Source: Entrophospora sp. SA101 (lineage: Eukaryota > Glomeromycota > Glomeromycetes > Entrophosporales > Entrophosporaceae). Taken from it: a stretch of DNA of 49,397 nt. This document shows, piece by piece, positions 21,505 through 36,945 of the stretch. The stretch's first letter is position 1; the number at the start of each line of letters is the position of its first letter. The DNA is taken from NCBI GenBank assembly GCA_958430865.1, contig CAUDNR010001291.1, forward strand, positions 41,237-90,633, given 5' to 3'. The translations under genes were made by a program, and so were the position numbers. The notes below the pieces were generated by a model. That model was not told the origin of the DNA. It made no database searches and saw nothing but the letters and a program-made list of their open reading frames with translations.

Positions 21505-24311
21505 TTATGGATAAGACTTTCTCTGGAATATAGATAGACGACAATGTGAGTTAAATGGTTAATAATAAAAAACTATATTAGAAAATATATATAATACCTG
21601 TTTTTTGTTTTTATTATTAGCAATAGACGATTTTCCTATGCTAAAAGTCTTTAATGGATCATTTTTTCGTTTCTAAACAAAAATTTATTTATAGAAGAGT
21701 TCCATTGTAAATAAATGACATAAAGAAAGTTGTCATCATTATGATTATATCATTATTTTAACAACCTTAGGAATATATTTGGTTTTTTTTTTCGACTTTT
21801 TAGATTGTTGAAATGATTTTTGAAAAGGAATATTTCCCGAGACTTTAGAATCTGTATGCTCTGAATCAGTAACAGATGATGATGTTGGTGGTGGTGCAAT
21901 TTTGGGCATAAGATATGGTGGAATGTGTTTCATATGTTGTTGAACTCGTGAATGATGAAATACAGTGTCATGACGAAGAACCTTTAAATCGTTCGGGTTA
22001 TCTTCAAAATGTGCCTATGAAAGTTAAAGGGAAAAATCAAAAAGGGGATTTTTTTTTCATAAATTATAAAATTAAAATTTATATAAATATAAATATATAT
22101 AAACCTTTAATTTTTCGGATTTTAATATTTCAGATTTAATATCTTTGAGTCGAGCTTCTTTAATCATAATTTTTGTTACTGCTCTCAATGCATCTTCTAC
22201 ACGATATCTAAATCCTTCAACTTGTTTTATATCAAAGGTATAAGGATTAATTTTTGCTCCAGATAGTGTTTGTTTTTTTTCTACTCGTCCATAAATTTCT
22301 TCATCATGTTTTGCTGCAGGATATGTAAAATTTTTGTTTTTCCCTACTAACTCTCTTGGCACAATAAAACTTAAACTCATTCCTTTTTGGTTTGCTCTTG
22401 CTGTCCGTCCAACTCGATGAGTATAAGATTTTGCTGAAGTTGGAAAATCAAAATTAATCACTGCTGCGACATTAATAAAATCTATACCACGAGAAACTCC
22501 ATATTCTTTATCTTCTCTATTTTTACGTAATTTTTTCGTTTTTGGTCCCTCTTCCACTGTTTTTGTTGATTCCACTATTGGACTTTCTTCTTCTTGTTCT
22601 ATGATATTTCAACTAGCTGTGATGAGTTATAATTTATTAAGCAATAATCAATGAAAATAAGATTTAATTTATAAATTTTACCATCATCGTTTTCCTCAAC
22701 TGATTCATTATCGCTGTCTTTTTCACTTTTTAAATCACTTTCATCAGTTGCAATAATATAATCATATACTCCTTTATTAAATTCCTGCACAATATGAAAC
22801 CTATGTATAAATAAATATATTTATTAAACAAAATACATTATATATAATTATAAACCAACTCGGGGGGGGGGGACAATATTAATATCTTTCTTATATATAT
22901 ACACAAACCTGGAATTTAAAGGTAATTCAGAATTTAATACGCAGCTTTTAATTGAAAATTGTTCTAAAAATAATTTAAGACGATAACATCGATCTATATC
23001 GTTTACAAATATGAGACATTTGCCTTTGATAAGACCAAGCTTTAACACAACATATATTAATAGAAATTTGTCTATTTCTGAGCATCTATATCAAAAAAGG
23101 TTTCTTTAATTGATTAATATTTTTTTAGAAGAAAAATCAATTTCAGCTTTTACAAATTTATTAAATTATTCAAATAATTATTTTATAGACATTACCTAAT
23201 ACAATATTGAGTGAGCAAATTAGGTTCATCTTGTTCATGTAATGTTAATATTGCCTATATGGTAAATTTTATAATTATGTCATAATTGAGGTTTTGAACT
23301 TAATTAATTAAAAAATATATACATTGAGTTATTAAATACCGTACTGGATTACGCAATAATAAATGTTTAAGATTTTCTACATCCTGGAATATAAAAAAAA
23401 TCACACACACATATATATTAGAAATTGATTTTACAAAGATCTTTTAAATATTAAAAAATTATATAAAACACCTTAGACAATGTGGCACTCATCAAGTAAC
23501 ATTGGAACATTTTTGGTATATAGGTCAAAATTTTCATTATATCTTCCTCATATCCATATGAAAGTATGAGATCGGCTTCGTCAATAGCAAGTGATTCAAG
23601 TGAGTTATTAATTACAAGACTCTTTAATAAAAAGATAAAATATTAACATAATTAAATGCAATTATAAAAAAATTAAGGATTTAGCAAACAATATTTTTTA
23701 CAAACTTGTGATTCAAGATGTGCCAAAACTCTACTTGGTGTCGAGACAACTATATCAGGTAATTCTGATAATATTGGTCTTTAATAAAAATGTATTAATA
23801 ATAGTTATTGGGGAGAGATATATAATTTACACGAAAAAAAAAACAAACAAACAAACAATGGTCACCTTTGAAGTTGTAAGGGTGTATTATTAGCAATATT
23901 TATAACCCTTACTTCTTTAGAACAATAGAGCAGAAAATCATTAATATGCTTTGTTATTTGTTCTGCAAGTTCCCGTGTTGGAACAAGAATAAGTGCTCGT
24001 GTTGCCATGCGTTCTGAAGAATACTCGGAAATATTCTGGATAATAAATAATTAGAAATTGAAAAAATTTGACAGTTTATTCTAAAATTTATCTTTGAAAT
24101 CAACAAAACTTACTTCTTTTACATTCAATATTTTTTGAATAATGGGCAAACAGTAAGCAGCTGTTTTACCACTTCCTGTTCTTGCTCTTGCTAATATATC
24201 TTTTCCGGATAAAGCTAAAGGAATAGTTTTTGCTTGAATGAGTGTAGGTTTATGAAAATTAAGTTTCGATAATGCACGGGAAAGTCTTGGATCCAAATCT
24301 TTGAATTCCAT
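21505..24311 (-). CDS. DBP9: DEAD-box RNA helicase DBP9 (DDX56)
   Basis: A multi-exon minus-strand gene. Dbp9/DDX56 is an ATP-dependent RNA helicase of the nucleolus needed for assembly of the large ribosomal subunit. Helicase motifs appear in order: Q-motif region ([20 protein letters not shown]), motif I ARTGSGKT, Ia PTRELAEQ, the TPSRV block, [40 protein letters not shown] and [11 protein letters not shown]. The [20 protein letters not shown] stretch is diagnostic of Dbp9. An acidic Asp/Glu insert ([18 protein letters not shown]) and a basic Lys-rich tail ([16 protein letters not shown]) are normal for this family. I start at the ATG at 24309-24311; the frame is open further upstream but only from TTG. 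The last exon is short and ends RKSYP. One intron contains a run of eleven G. Confidence 0.95.
22862..22872. repeat. Run of eleven G in a DBP9 intron
   Basis: An uninterrupted G11 tract in otherwise AT-rich DNA. The partial duplicate at the left end of the window has mixed sequence (GTGAGAGGGCG) at the same place. It could be a real homopolymer or a base-calling artefact. Confidence 0.9.
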
Positions 24312-24656
24312 TGAAAAAAAATTATCAAAAATATATTCACGTGATGGGAAAGACAATCGCAGATCAACTCAACATCTATGATTTTCTGCGGCGAAATAAA
24401 TCTGCCTTGTTTAAAAATATTATTATTTCTAAATAAAATTAAAATTATAATATATCATTCATTCATTTAAAGTTTTAGAGAATTTTGTCCATTACCATCT
24501 AAAATCTTGTTTTTATAGAATTATCTCAACAACAAATTGGAGAACTAGTCAAAAGCGTTCTTTGGAGTTGATCAAATTCTTATGTAATTATGTAACCCGA
24601 TTTTGCACATCAATTAAAATCTGAACAATTTTTTTTTCAAAAATAATAAAATAATA
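24312..24656. promoter_or_regulatory. Shared divergent promoter region DBP9 / PSMA7
   Basis: 345 bp separate the two divergent start codons. No TATA box or known proteasome-gene element (PACE) is visible. The region is AT-rich with a pyrimidine/purine-biased middle. A bidirectional promoter is inferred from the arrangement alone. Confidence 0.5.
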
Positions 24657-26043
24657 ATGGCTGGCTCTTATGATCGCGGTAAATTTTTTTGTTTTATTTA
24701 AACTCTGATTTTTAATACGAGGTTATAATTAACTCAATTTAGTTATTTTTTTCTAGCATTAACTGTTTTTTCACCGGATGGGCATTTATTTCAAGTTGAA
24801 TATGCTTTAGAAGCTGTTAGAAAAGGAACCTGTGCAGTATTTTATCTTTATTGTTTACGTTTAACGGATTCAATCAATTTTATGTTTATTGGCGATAAAT
24901 TAAAATTTCCATTTAATTCGTTATATAGGTGGGAGTCCGTGGTGAAGATTGTGTTGTTCTTGGTGTTGAAAAAAAATCTGTTCTTAAATTACAAGATCCA
25001 CGTACTGTACGAAAGATTGTCATGTTAGATGATCATGTATGCATGGCATTTGCTGGTACAGAATTATTGTTATTGTTGTTGATCTGTATTGTTTTGAGGA
25101 ATGAAGGATTATAAATTAATAATAAAAATAATAAAAATATATCCTTAATGAATTGTAAAAGGTCTTAGTGCAGATGCAAGGGTTCTTGTTAATAAAGCTA
25201 GGATAGAATGTCAAAGTCACAGACTTACTGTTGAAGATCCTGTAACTGTCGAATATATTACACGTTACATTGCAGGTGTTCAACAGGTATGTGGTTGTAG
25301 TATTTTAAATACTCACTCAGTTAAACATTGAATAAATATTTAGATATTATTATTATTTTTAGAGATACACACAAAGTGGTGGTGTACGTCCATTTGGCAT
25401 CTCAACACTTATTATTGGATTTGATGCTAATGATAAGGTACCAAGACTTTATCAAACTGATCCATCTGGCATATATTCAGCATGGAAGGTAAACATTACA
25501 AATGCTGCTTATTTTTTTAAATGTTTTAATTAAAAGAGTTTTTTAAATTTGATAAAAATTTTTAAAAAAAAATCAAAAGGCAAATTCAATTGGAAGGAGT
25601 TCAAAAACTGTTCGTGAATTTTTGGAAAAAAATTATAAAGAAGGTTTATCAAAAGATGAAACTATAAAATTGGCTGTCAAATCTCTCTTAGAAGTATGAT
25701 AATTATTATATATAGATGTGTATGTGTATATATATTTGATAATAACAGTTTATAATTTATTAGGTTGTGCAAACTGGTGCCAAAAATATCGAGATTGCAG
25801 TGATGACTAATGATGCTATAATTAAGGTAAACAACCCTTTAACAATTTTTGGTATTATTACTATTACTAGATCTTTATAGGTTTATGTAATTTTAATCAA
25901 AATGGTTTTAATCATTATTAATATTATTATAATTCATAAACATACAGAGTTTGGAAATTGAAGAGGTTGAAGTTATAGTAAATGAAATTGAGAAAGAGAA
26001 AGAGGCAGAGGCAGAAAAGAAGAAGAAACCAAGTACATCCTAA
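24657..26043 (+). CDS. PRE6: 20S proteasome subunit alpha type 7 (alpha4, Pre6)
   Basis: Eight exons (24657-24678, 24757-24836, 24929-25055, 25162-25286, 25363-25488, 25580-25693, 25764-25826, 25948-26043) join without a phase conflict to 250 residues. Alpha4 is one of the seven outer-ring subunits that gate the proteolytic chamber of the 20S core. The alpha-subunit signature [20 protein letters not shown] is complete at the N-terminus. [36 protein letters not shown] and [15 protein letters not shown] are typical of PSMA7. The C-terminus is a charged Glu/Lys-rich tail ending KKKPSTS. The gene is intact, divergent from DBP9 and convergent with RPL16. Confidence 0.96.
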
Positions 26044-26558
26044 AACATCAAAATAAAAATAAATAGTGGTGTTTGATTGATTGAAATCTTTAAATGTATA
26101 AATGATATTAGTATGTATTATAAACTCGATGTTAGTGTAACATTAATTACCATATGAATTCATATATATATCTTTTCTGGAATTGCAATCAAAAATGTCA
26201 ACTTTAATTGTTGCCTCTAATTAAATTATTATTAATATTATTTAATTGAATTTACCCTTACCAATGATTTTGTTCTTGTATGAGAAGCAAATGTTGACCT
26301 GTTATTAAACAAATCATCCATTAATTACATTAAACATTGGTATAATTTGAACTGTTTAAATATTAAGTAAAAATAAAAACATTATGCTAATATATTTATT
26401 CTTTTTTTTTAATGATAAAATTTCAAAACTAAAAATTTCAAGGAAATGCATGCTTAAATGATTAAAGAGAGAATGTAAACGAATTTGAAACAATGTTTAA
26501 TTTTAAAAAATTTTTTGAATAAAAATTATTTTTTATTATTGCAAATTAAACAAATAAA
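26044..26558. other. Convergent 3' region between PSMA7 and RPL16
   Basis: 515 bp of AT-rich DNA between two stop codons facing each other. It must hold both polyadenylation regions. I see no further gene. Confidence 0.6.
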
Positions 26559-27336
26559 TTAATAACCAAATGCATTGAGTTGTTGTTGAATTTTCTTTAA
26601 CTCTTTTTCTTTGTTCTTTAGAGCATTGGCCTTGATTTGAGTTTCTTTCTTTTTATGTTCATAAAATTCTTTACTCTTGGCTTTACGTCTCTCCTCTAAT
26701 CTCTCAACAACTTCTTTATATTTCCATCCAACTTCTTTTGATAAACGTGAAATTGTTGTAAATTTACGACCTGGTTTCAATTTCAAAACTTTCAAAGCAT
26801 CAGGTATTACCATTCTTTTTTGTTTATCATATGGTGGTGGTATACCCTCAAAGATCTTAAGACGCTTTAACGCTGCAGCTCCACGTGATGATTTATGTGG
26901 AATCATACCACGTATTGTCTTATAAAAGATTTTGGATGGTGCCCGAAAATGAAATGGTCCACGTGCTGGATTTACAATTGATCGCTTGCGAAGATAGGAA
27001 TGATACTTGACTATATTTATATATGTGTGAGTTTATATTTGCATTAAGGTCAATGAAACAGAAGTTTTTAAAAAGAAAGTCAAAAAGAATTATTGATTTA
27101 ATTACTCTTGTTTCTAAAAAATGATCCAGATACATTTAAATCTTCTGCACGGACAATAACAATTTTTTGACCTGTTAAAATTTGTTTGGCCACAATTGAT
27201 GCTAAACGTCCTAATAAATGTCCTTTAGCATCAATAATAACAGCCTTTTTTCAAAATCAGATATAATAGTATTAAAAAAAACAATAAAATTAATTCACGA
27301 GTTAAATTATTAATTTACCTTTTCAAATTCACTCAT
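26559..27336 (-). CDS. RPL16: Large ribosomal subunit protein uL13 (RPL16/RPL13A)
   Basis: Three exons (27336-27319, 27244-27106, 27010-26559) give 202 residues, the usual length for eukaryotic uL13, a component of the cytosolic 60S subunit. The sequence opens [20 protein letters not shown], followed by [20 protein letters not shown], then [20 protein letters not shown] and [20 protein letters not shown], ending in a basic coiled tail ([13 protein letters not shown]). The first exon is only six codons, typical of fungal ribosomal protein genes. All joins are in frame. Confidence 0.96.
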
Positions 27337-28300
27337 ATTGATGTGTGAAAAAAAAATCGAAGAAAATTTTTCTAATGATTTACATGTTACACATCTTGTG
27401 TTACAACAAATAAAACGTCTAAAAAGATTATGATTTTTAAATAAACAGTGTAATTTGGTCAAAAGAACCGATAATGACTATAAAATATAATTTTTAAAAG
27501 CTAAAGAGAAAGAGTCAGGCAAGAAAGAGTTATATAGTATACTGTGTCTGTCTAATGTTGCTTGCCGAAACCTCTTAGTGACTGTCGAACAATTAGTATA
27601 TATCTTGTCAAAACTCTGACAATTTACAAAACCCCCAAATGCGAAACTCTGCCGAAACTCTAATTAACAATTAATGTGTAATCTGTCGAAACTCTGTTAA
27701 TTGATTTCTGGAGGAGTTTCGCCCACAACCTTACAATTTTGAATATACAAATTTTTATTAATTATTGCTATAAGCTTTTCCAAGAATTAATAGATATATT
27801 CTCCTTGTAATAAATAAATTATAATATTATAAATAAATATATGGGAATTGGACTAGGAAATCAACCTCTGGGACCTCAGGACCAAAATTATGATTTTTGA
27901 TTCAATTTATTCTATTATCCAAATCCATTTTGTATAGTGCACGCCACAATAACCCATCAAATAACAATTGACCAACTTTAAAACCTAAAAAGAAAATATT
28001 GCATGCTTATCAGAAAATTATTGATACAATATTTGATAGCTTTTGACTAGTTCTACAATCTAATCATCGTTCACGTTTACCACTGTTCTGGGTGTCATTA
28101 TTGGAAATTATTATAATTCTATATATTTCGCATAAAAAAATTTTTTTGAAAGCATCAATTCTAAACGCGTAAACGATGGGACTGGCCATCTAATGTTAAA
28201 TTCGTTGTAGCAAAAAGTGATCGGATCGACAATCGATAAAGTCTATTTTATTTGGGTTAAAATACAAATATACACGATAAATAAAAAAAAATATTATCTA
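27337..28300. repeat. RPL16 upstream region with CGAAACTC motif cluster
   Basis: No gene is visible. Between about 27560 and 27725 the octamer CGAAACTC and close variants (CGAAACCTC, CAAAACTC, and the inverse GAGTTTCG) occur about six times, often preceded by TGCC or TGTC. This is about 230-390 bp upstream of the RPL16 start. It may be a small repeat element or a cluster of binding sites. The rest is AT-rich. Confidence 0.5.
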
Positions 28301-28309
28301 TTTGAAAAT

Positions 28310-28740
28310 GATGTAAAGCCAGTTTGTGTTTGGTCTTTAATTCTTTGATAATTCAATTTTCTTTTTAATGATTTAAAAGCTTTAGATTCATTGTAGTCTA
28401 CTTTAGTATCACCTTGCTAAAGAAAATCATCTGATGTTGCAGCAAGATGCGTTAATGTTGATATTCCATACGGAACGAATAATTGATAATGTTTCTGTTT
28501 TTTTTTTGATCCATCATTATCCCAACTCGCCTTAAACTGGATATTAAAAAAAAATGGATGATCTGTTATGTGAACATATATCATTGTTTACACATTAATT
28601 AATATATATAAACAATAAAGCAATCGAATGCAAAGGGTTCGTGGGCCCAGATTCTTTAATATCGACATTTGATGCCAACGCAATATTTCGAACCATGGGA
28701 AGGGTTTGTGGTGGAGGATGGCAAGGAACATGTGAGTATG
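28310..28740 (-). pseudogene. Unrecognised minus-strand coding remnant
   Basis: Two blocks on the minus strand look like exons. One (about 28735-28640) reads HPPPQTLPMVRNIALASNVD. The other (about 28540-28310) reads FKASWDNDGSKKKQKHYQLF and then VPYGISTLTHLAATSDDFL, after a plausible TCCAG acceptor. An in-frame TAG follows, after which the same frame stays open (DYNESKAFKSLKRKLNYQRI). Composition is protein-like, but the frame is broken and I recognise no family. Confidence 0.35.
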
Positions 28741-29667
28741 TTATTAACAAACAAACAATTTGTGTGATTAATTTTAATAAATAAAAATCATGATGTGGTG
28801 TTGGTGACTCTGTTAAGATTTAACTAGGAATTTCGTGATGACAAATAACTCAATCTCATCCAAATCACAACAATAGAGAAGACACCACTGTCAACCAGTT
28901 GAGATGATTAATCGAGATGGATTAAACAGTTTGCAATAATGATAAAAAATTTTTAATGTTTTCTTGTGTAAACGAACACTATTTAAACCATTTATATTTT
29001 TTCGTTTTTCTTTATCGTTTGTCATTCAACATGTAAAACAAAAAAATAAAATTTATCCACTGATCTTGACGCACAGCTCATTCTGACACGCGCGCATCTA
29101 AAATGTTCGAGTAGGCTAAAAATATAATAAGAAAATAAAAAGACGCCTGAGTTTGCGGGTAAGCCTTCACACTGCACAAGATGAATGAGTTACCAAATGA
29201 ACTACAAACAAATGAAATACTTGTCAGCATTTTAACATTGAGGAGAAGCACGAAAAATGCACTCGTGGTATTCAATACAGAAGTTGTATACTAGATAGAA
29301 AGAGGCATAGAGTGGGCAAACAAAATGTCATGTTCTAATACTGTCCGAGTCTGATTTTTATGCCAAGTTATTGACATTTTTGACGATGGTAATTGAGAGC
29401 ATTCTAAATATTAATATTAATAGACTTACCCATTTAGCTTGATAAATTTTTTCCTTTAAAGTTGTAAAAACACTGGTAATTTCTTGGAAATTTGTCAGCC
29501 AAAACAGTCAAACGGCTAAATGGCAACATTAATGTACGTAGTAGGCAGCATTAATACATACTCTCTAGCAGCTAGCTTGCATGGGCATAAAAGGGGAATT
29601 TAATTATAAAAAAAAAATTTTCACATAATTTATGTACAAACTAATCGGTTTATTATTTAACGAATGT
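28741..29667. other. Gene-poor region downstream of MCM5
   Basis: No supported gene. A short plus-strand frame at about 29183 (MNELPNELQTNEILVSIL) is isolated and ends after 38 codons. The ORF at 29078-29275 on the minus strand is its complement. Confidence 0.45.
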
Positions 29668-33230
<3,563 letters not shown>

Positions 33231-33348
33231 TATTTATTATTAATTATGAAATTTAATTTTTAAAGAGTTAAAAGTAAATTCTACAAAAAAAAAATTTTTT
33301 TCAATTCCCCCCTTGCGAAAGAAATAAATCACATGATGAAAAAATTTA

Positions 33349-33354
33349 ACGCGT
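33349..33354. promoter_or_regulatory. ACGCGT (MluI cell-cycle box) upstream of MCM5
   Basis: A perfect ACGCGT about 120 bp upstream of the MCM5 start codon, followed by a T11 tract. In fungi this box binds the MBF factor that drives G1/S transcription, and MCM genes are classical targets. Position and context fit; binding is inferred. Confidence 0.6.
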
Positions 33355-33439
33355 TTTTTTTTTTTGCAAAATTCAAAAATAAAGATATATTATGAAAAAA
33401 TATCTTGCAAAATTATTATAATTAAATAATAAATAGTTA

Positions 33440-34210
33440 TAAACCTTCTTCATCTAAATCTAATTCAATTATTTCTTCATAAAACTTTTGTATTATCGCT
33501 TACTGATTCAATATGTTTAATTGCTACCATAAGGATGATAATATTCAAATAAATATTCAATATTTCACTATCATTTCTATCACAAATAATTCTCGATTAA
33601 ATAAATTCTTTTAAATGTATTGGCGTTATGGGCTTTAAGTGGTAAATCATCTATTAATATTGTATTAGTCTGATCCCATAATATTGATGATGATTATGGT
33701 GATGGCGGTATAAATGATGGTGACTTTCTTTCCATTGTATCATATTTTTATTTTTTAGAATGTGTTTAATTCATTCTAAACCATTCCTATATATTTTATC
33801 GTTAAACATTTAGAATCATTTGTCAAGTTAAATTTATCTCTAGACCAAATTTCAAGTAACCATTTCCAAAAACTCCTTTCACCGTTTTATATACATTAAT
33901 TAATTCTATAAGCATCAGTGGAGGTTTCTCAATTCTAATGGAAGGTTCCAACGAGATTTGATTATAATTTTCAGATTGTTTTTTGCTGCCGTTGTTAAAT
34001 TCCAAAATCTTTTTTTAGTTATGATTTTTGGGTAGTCGTCAAATCCACGTTGTTTTAATATTGATGATGATGGAGATGATGGAGAAAGATTCTGTCTTCT
34101 TGTATAATATATAGACAGATATTTGATAGCTGGGAGCCTTGATTTAGGATAAGAATATTTGTTATCACCTTTGGATCTTGAATGTAGTGATGGCAGTCAT
34201 GTATTATCTT
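33440..34210 (-). pseudogene. Decayed unrecognised minus-strand gene
   Basis: Successive blocks of protein-like sequence on the minus strand change frame and contain stops: KYSYPKSRLPAIKYLSIYYT, then SPSSPSSSILKQRGFDDYPK, then LEPSIRIEKPPLMLIELINV, and near the end MVAIKHIESVSDN followed, after a shift, by EEIIELDLDEEGL and a stop. This is the pattern of a pseudogene with several frameshifts. No family is recognised. Confidence 0.45.
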
Positions 34211-35229
34211 TATAATTCAAAAAGAACATAAATAATTTGTTATCAAAAATTTCACTTCTTTTTTTGTGATAAGAAATCAAATAGGACTATAATACTATCA
34301 ATTGGCGACATAAAAGGTCTAATATTAATAATTATTTAACAAGTATATTTAGAACAAGTATAGTTTAACAATTCTAATGATACAATTTTGCCCTGTAGGT
34401 TTAAAAATAACTAGTGTCAAAGTACACGGTGTTGTTGAATGTATCAACCCACCATGCATTTCACAAAGTCTTGGACTTTCGTTCAGCAACTGCCATTGTT
34501 ATTGCTGGTGCATCAATATTGCTCTCGACTTTTACCGCCCTTCTCAAGAACCTATACAACATCGGAAAGATCTAATGGGAGTCTCTCCTAGTCGGGGAAA
34601 TTTAACAAAATAATTAGTTATTCACTATATTTCATTATATATGTTTTTTCACTTGTTGAAGCTTTAGAATTTAACCGGTTTATGGTCACTACACTTTTAA
34701 AAGAGTTCATCCTTGAGTTGATTTATTTTAAAAAAAGAAAACTTCCCATATATTATAAATCTAGATTAATTTTGGTATTAAACACATAGTATTATTAGAA
34801 ATACAAAGATGGAAATGTAAATTGAAAAAGTGTTATAAATTTAATTAATTTAAAGTAAGGATTATCTACGGTCTTAATAATAATAATAATGATAAATGTT
34901 CTAATGCTGCTAACATAATAATAAAACCACCACCACCACCGCCAAACCCTTTTTTTTTTGATTACGATATAATTAATTCACAAAAAAACAATATATTATT
35001 ATTAGGAAAAAAAAAATACACGGTAAAGGTTCCCAATTAAAGGAGGGAAAAAAATAAAAAAATGACAATAAAAATTGAGAAAATAAATGAAAAATTAAAT
35101 GACAAAAGAATATTAAAAAAATGGTTTAGCTAGCATATTTAAAATGTCATTATATATAACTTTGGTTCTATCTTGTAATAAGAAATAATACATATTATAT
35201 TTATTGTATAAATTATTAAACCTTTAATA
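34211..35229. other. Gene-poor region with a possible coding remnant
   Basis: Between about 34380 and 34600 the sequence is less AT-rich than its surroundings. The minus strand reads NIDAPAITMAVAERKSKTL before a stop, and the plus strand has a 78-codon frame (34377-34613). Either could be a gene remnant and I cannot decide between them. 34620-35229 is AT-rich and shows nothing else; its right end must include the 3' region of the Whi2-like gene. Confidence 0.35.
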
Positions 35230-36311
35230 TTAAACCAAAGCCAATTCCAAAGTCCATGTACGTCTGCACCATAATCGGATCGGTACGGCTCTATCACCAA
35301 AAACTTTAATTTCTAATCCATCCCACCAGCATTTTCTCTATAAAAGAACAAATTTATTTTTTTAAAAAAAGTTTGTTACTATAAATTAAAATTAACATTA
35401 TAAAATTTAATACATACAGCCGGTTTCCTCCAAAATAATAACAACTTTTGTGCTGTTGCCATTTGATTACCCTGTCCTGTTGTTTTAAGCATTACTAATG
35501 CAATACTAACGATACTCGTCTTAAGTGGTTCAATATTACGATATCCCCATTCATCATCTCTTGAAAAGCCTGAAACACATAACATATCTATCAAATGCTG
35601 TTCTGCTACATTATTTTCTTTATTAATATTACGTTGTAACGCTGTAAATATCTTTTTTTGATTAAGAAGATATGAACCGCACTCTGTCTTTAATTCAAAA
35701 ATATCAATTGCTTGCTCACTATCACTAGTTTCATTTGCGGCTGTAATGCTGCTGGTGCCACTAAGAGCTGTAGTTTCTGTTGTTGTATTGTTCAAAGTTC
35801 CTTTTCCTGTTGCTTCTGTCGATATATTATGTTTTTGGGAGGATTTTGGTGGTATGGTAAAATAGTCCAACTCTTCTCTTAAAACAATTATCGCCTGTTT
35901 ACTTAAAAGTGGATTCTGTGGACTATGTGGGAATGCTGTAGAGGTACTTCCTTGGTTAGAATAAAATGCTTCTTGTGCTGTTTTATAAAAATTTAAAATA
36001 TATTCTAAACAGGAAGGATCAAAATCCACATCAACAATCTGGTCCTCTATGTCTATTGAATGGACTGAATTATCATCCTCAGCTACATCGTCTTCGTAAT
36101 CTAGAGCTCTATTCAACATAAGTCCATTAGGAAACATTACAATAAGAATGCTTTCAGGTAGACTCATTAACATTTCTCGATCAATTTCAAACCGAGTTCC
36201 TCTTAGCTCAAGTGTTAGTTTTGTTGGAAAGGGTAATTCAGGAGAATGGATTTGAGGTGGCAAGGGAGGCGAAACACTATGTACTGGCGAAGAAGCAACA
36301 GCCTGAGACAT
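35230..36311 (-). CDS. Whi2-like BTB/KCTD-type stress-signalling protein
   Basis: Two exons (36311-35418, 35337-35230) give 333 residues. The sequence KLTLELRGTRFEIDREMLMS, LPESILIVMFPNGLMLNR, VDVDFDPSCLEYILNFYKTA and LLSKQAIIVLREELDYFTIP is that of the fungal Whi2 family, whose BTB-like domain recruits Psr-type phosphatases. Whi2 supports the general stress response and restrains TORC1 at low amino acid supply. A Thr/Ser-rich linker (about residues 165-205) separates it from a conserved C-terminal region (IFELKTECGSYLLNQKKIFT; RNIEPLKTSIVSIALVML) ending in a short Trp-rich exon (RKCWWDGLEIKVFGDRAVPI). Start at the first ATG, MSQAVASSPVHSV; upstream in-frame sequence has no further ATG. Confidence 0.88.
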
Positions 36312-36429
36312 TTTTAAAGTATTCAAGTATTTTTTAAAGTATTGTTATAAAATTATTTATTAATAATTAAAAAAAAATTAATATAAATTATATAAATTGG
36401 TGCAACAAAAGACCCGGAAACTCGATTAA

Positions 36430-36590
36430 TTTAATGATACAGTGGGCGGAAAACTCTCACCACACCTACCTCGGTTACACGACAATGTTTTTTTAAGATA
36501 AGATTTCCTTATTTTCTACCAATCATGGGGGTTTCGGGTTGGGATTCGTGTGACCGAGGTAGGTGCGGTAAGTGGGCGACAGCAACTATT
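36430..36590. mobile_element. Short palindromic MITE-like element
   Basis: An ACCTACCTCGGT core near 36460 (CACCACACCTACCTCGGTTA) is inverted near 36550 (TGACCGAGGTAGGTGCGGTA), with GTGGGCG words further out on both sides. The 60-70 bp between the arms could form a loop of a long hairpin. It is about 110 bp upstream of the Whi2-like start. No target-site duplication was identified. Confidence 0.6.
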
Positions 36591-36935
36591 ATTGGCTTAC
36601 CAAAAATGGTATCTACTCCTCAGGGATAATTGCACCAAACGATTATTTGGGGCATACTGCAACAAAACCAGACAAAGTGAACATTGGTATTACCAAGGAT
36701 TTCAGGGATCAAAATTTAGTCATTTGTAATGTGATCATAATTAACAGTTTTATAATATCCCATTTGTTATCTTCAGTGATATATAGAATTACCTCTATAT
36801 AAAAATAGTTAATATGAAACTCATTTACATCCGATCTACCATGGAACCCAAGAATTATAGCACCATTAGAAGTATTTTGAAAAAGGAACAAGGTGAAAAA
36901 ATTGCTCCTTACATTTTTAAATTAGCAGATACCAA
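36572..36935 (+). other. Region before the scaffold gap, possible coding remnant
   Basis: A plus-strand frame starting near 36572 reads NYYWLTKNGIYSSGIIAPND and then YLGHTATKPDKVNIGITKDF before becoming low complexity. It has protein-like composition but no recognised family, and it runs towards the N gap. It may be the end of an element truncated by the gap. Confidence 0.25.
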
Positions 36936-36945
36936 NNNNNNNNNN
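36936..36945. other. Scaffold gap (10 N)
   Basis: Ten consecutive N. Contig order, orientation and true distance across this point are not guaranteed. It lies between the two arms of the large inverted repeat. Confidence 1.

Noticed and set aside
24312..24356. Upstream extension of DBP9 starting [10 protein letters not shown]
   Set aside because: The codon there is TTG, not ATG; the first ATG in frame (24311) precedes the conserved Q-motif region at the normal distance.
26677..26925. 82-codon plus-strand ORF
   Set aside because: Antisense shadow of the conserved last RPL16 exon.
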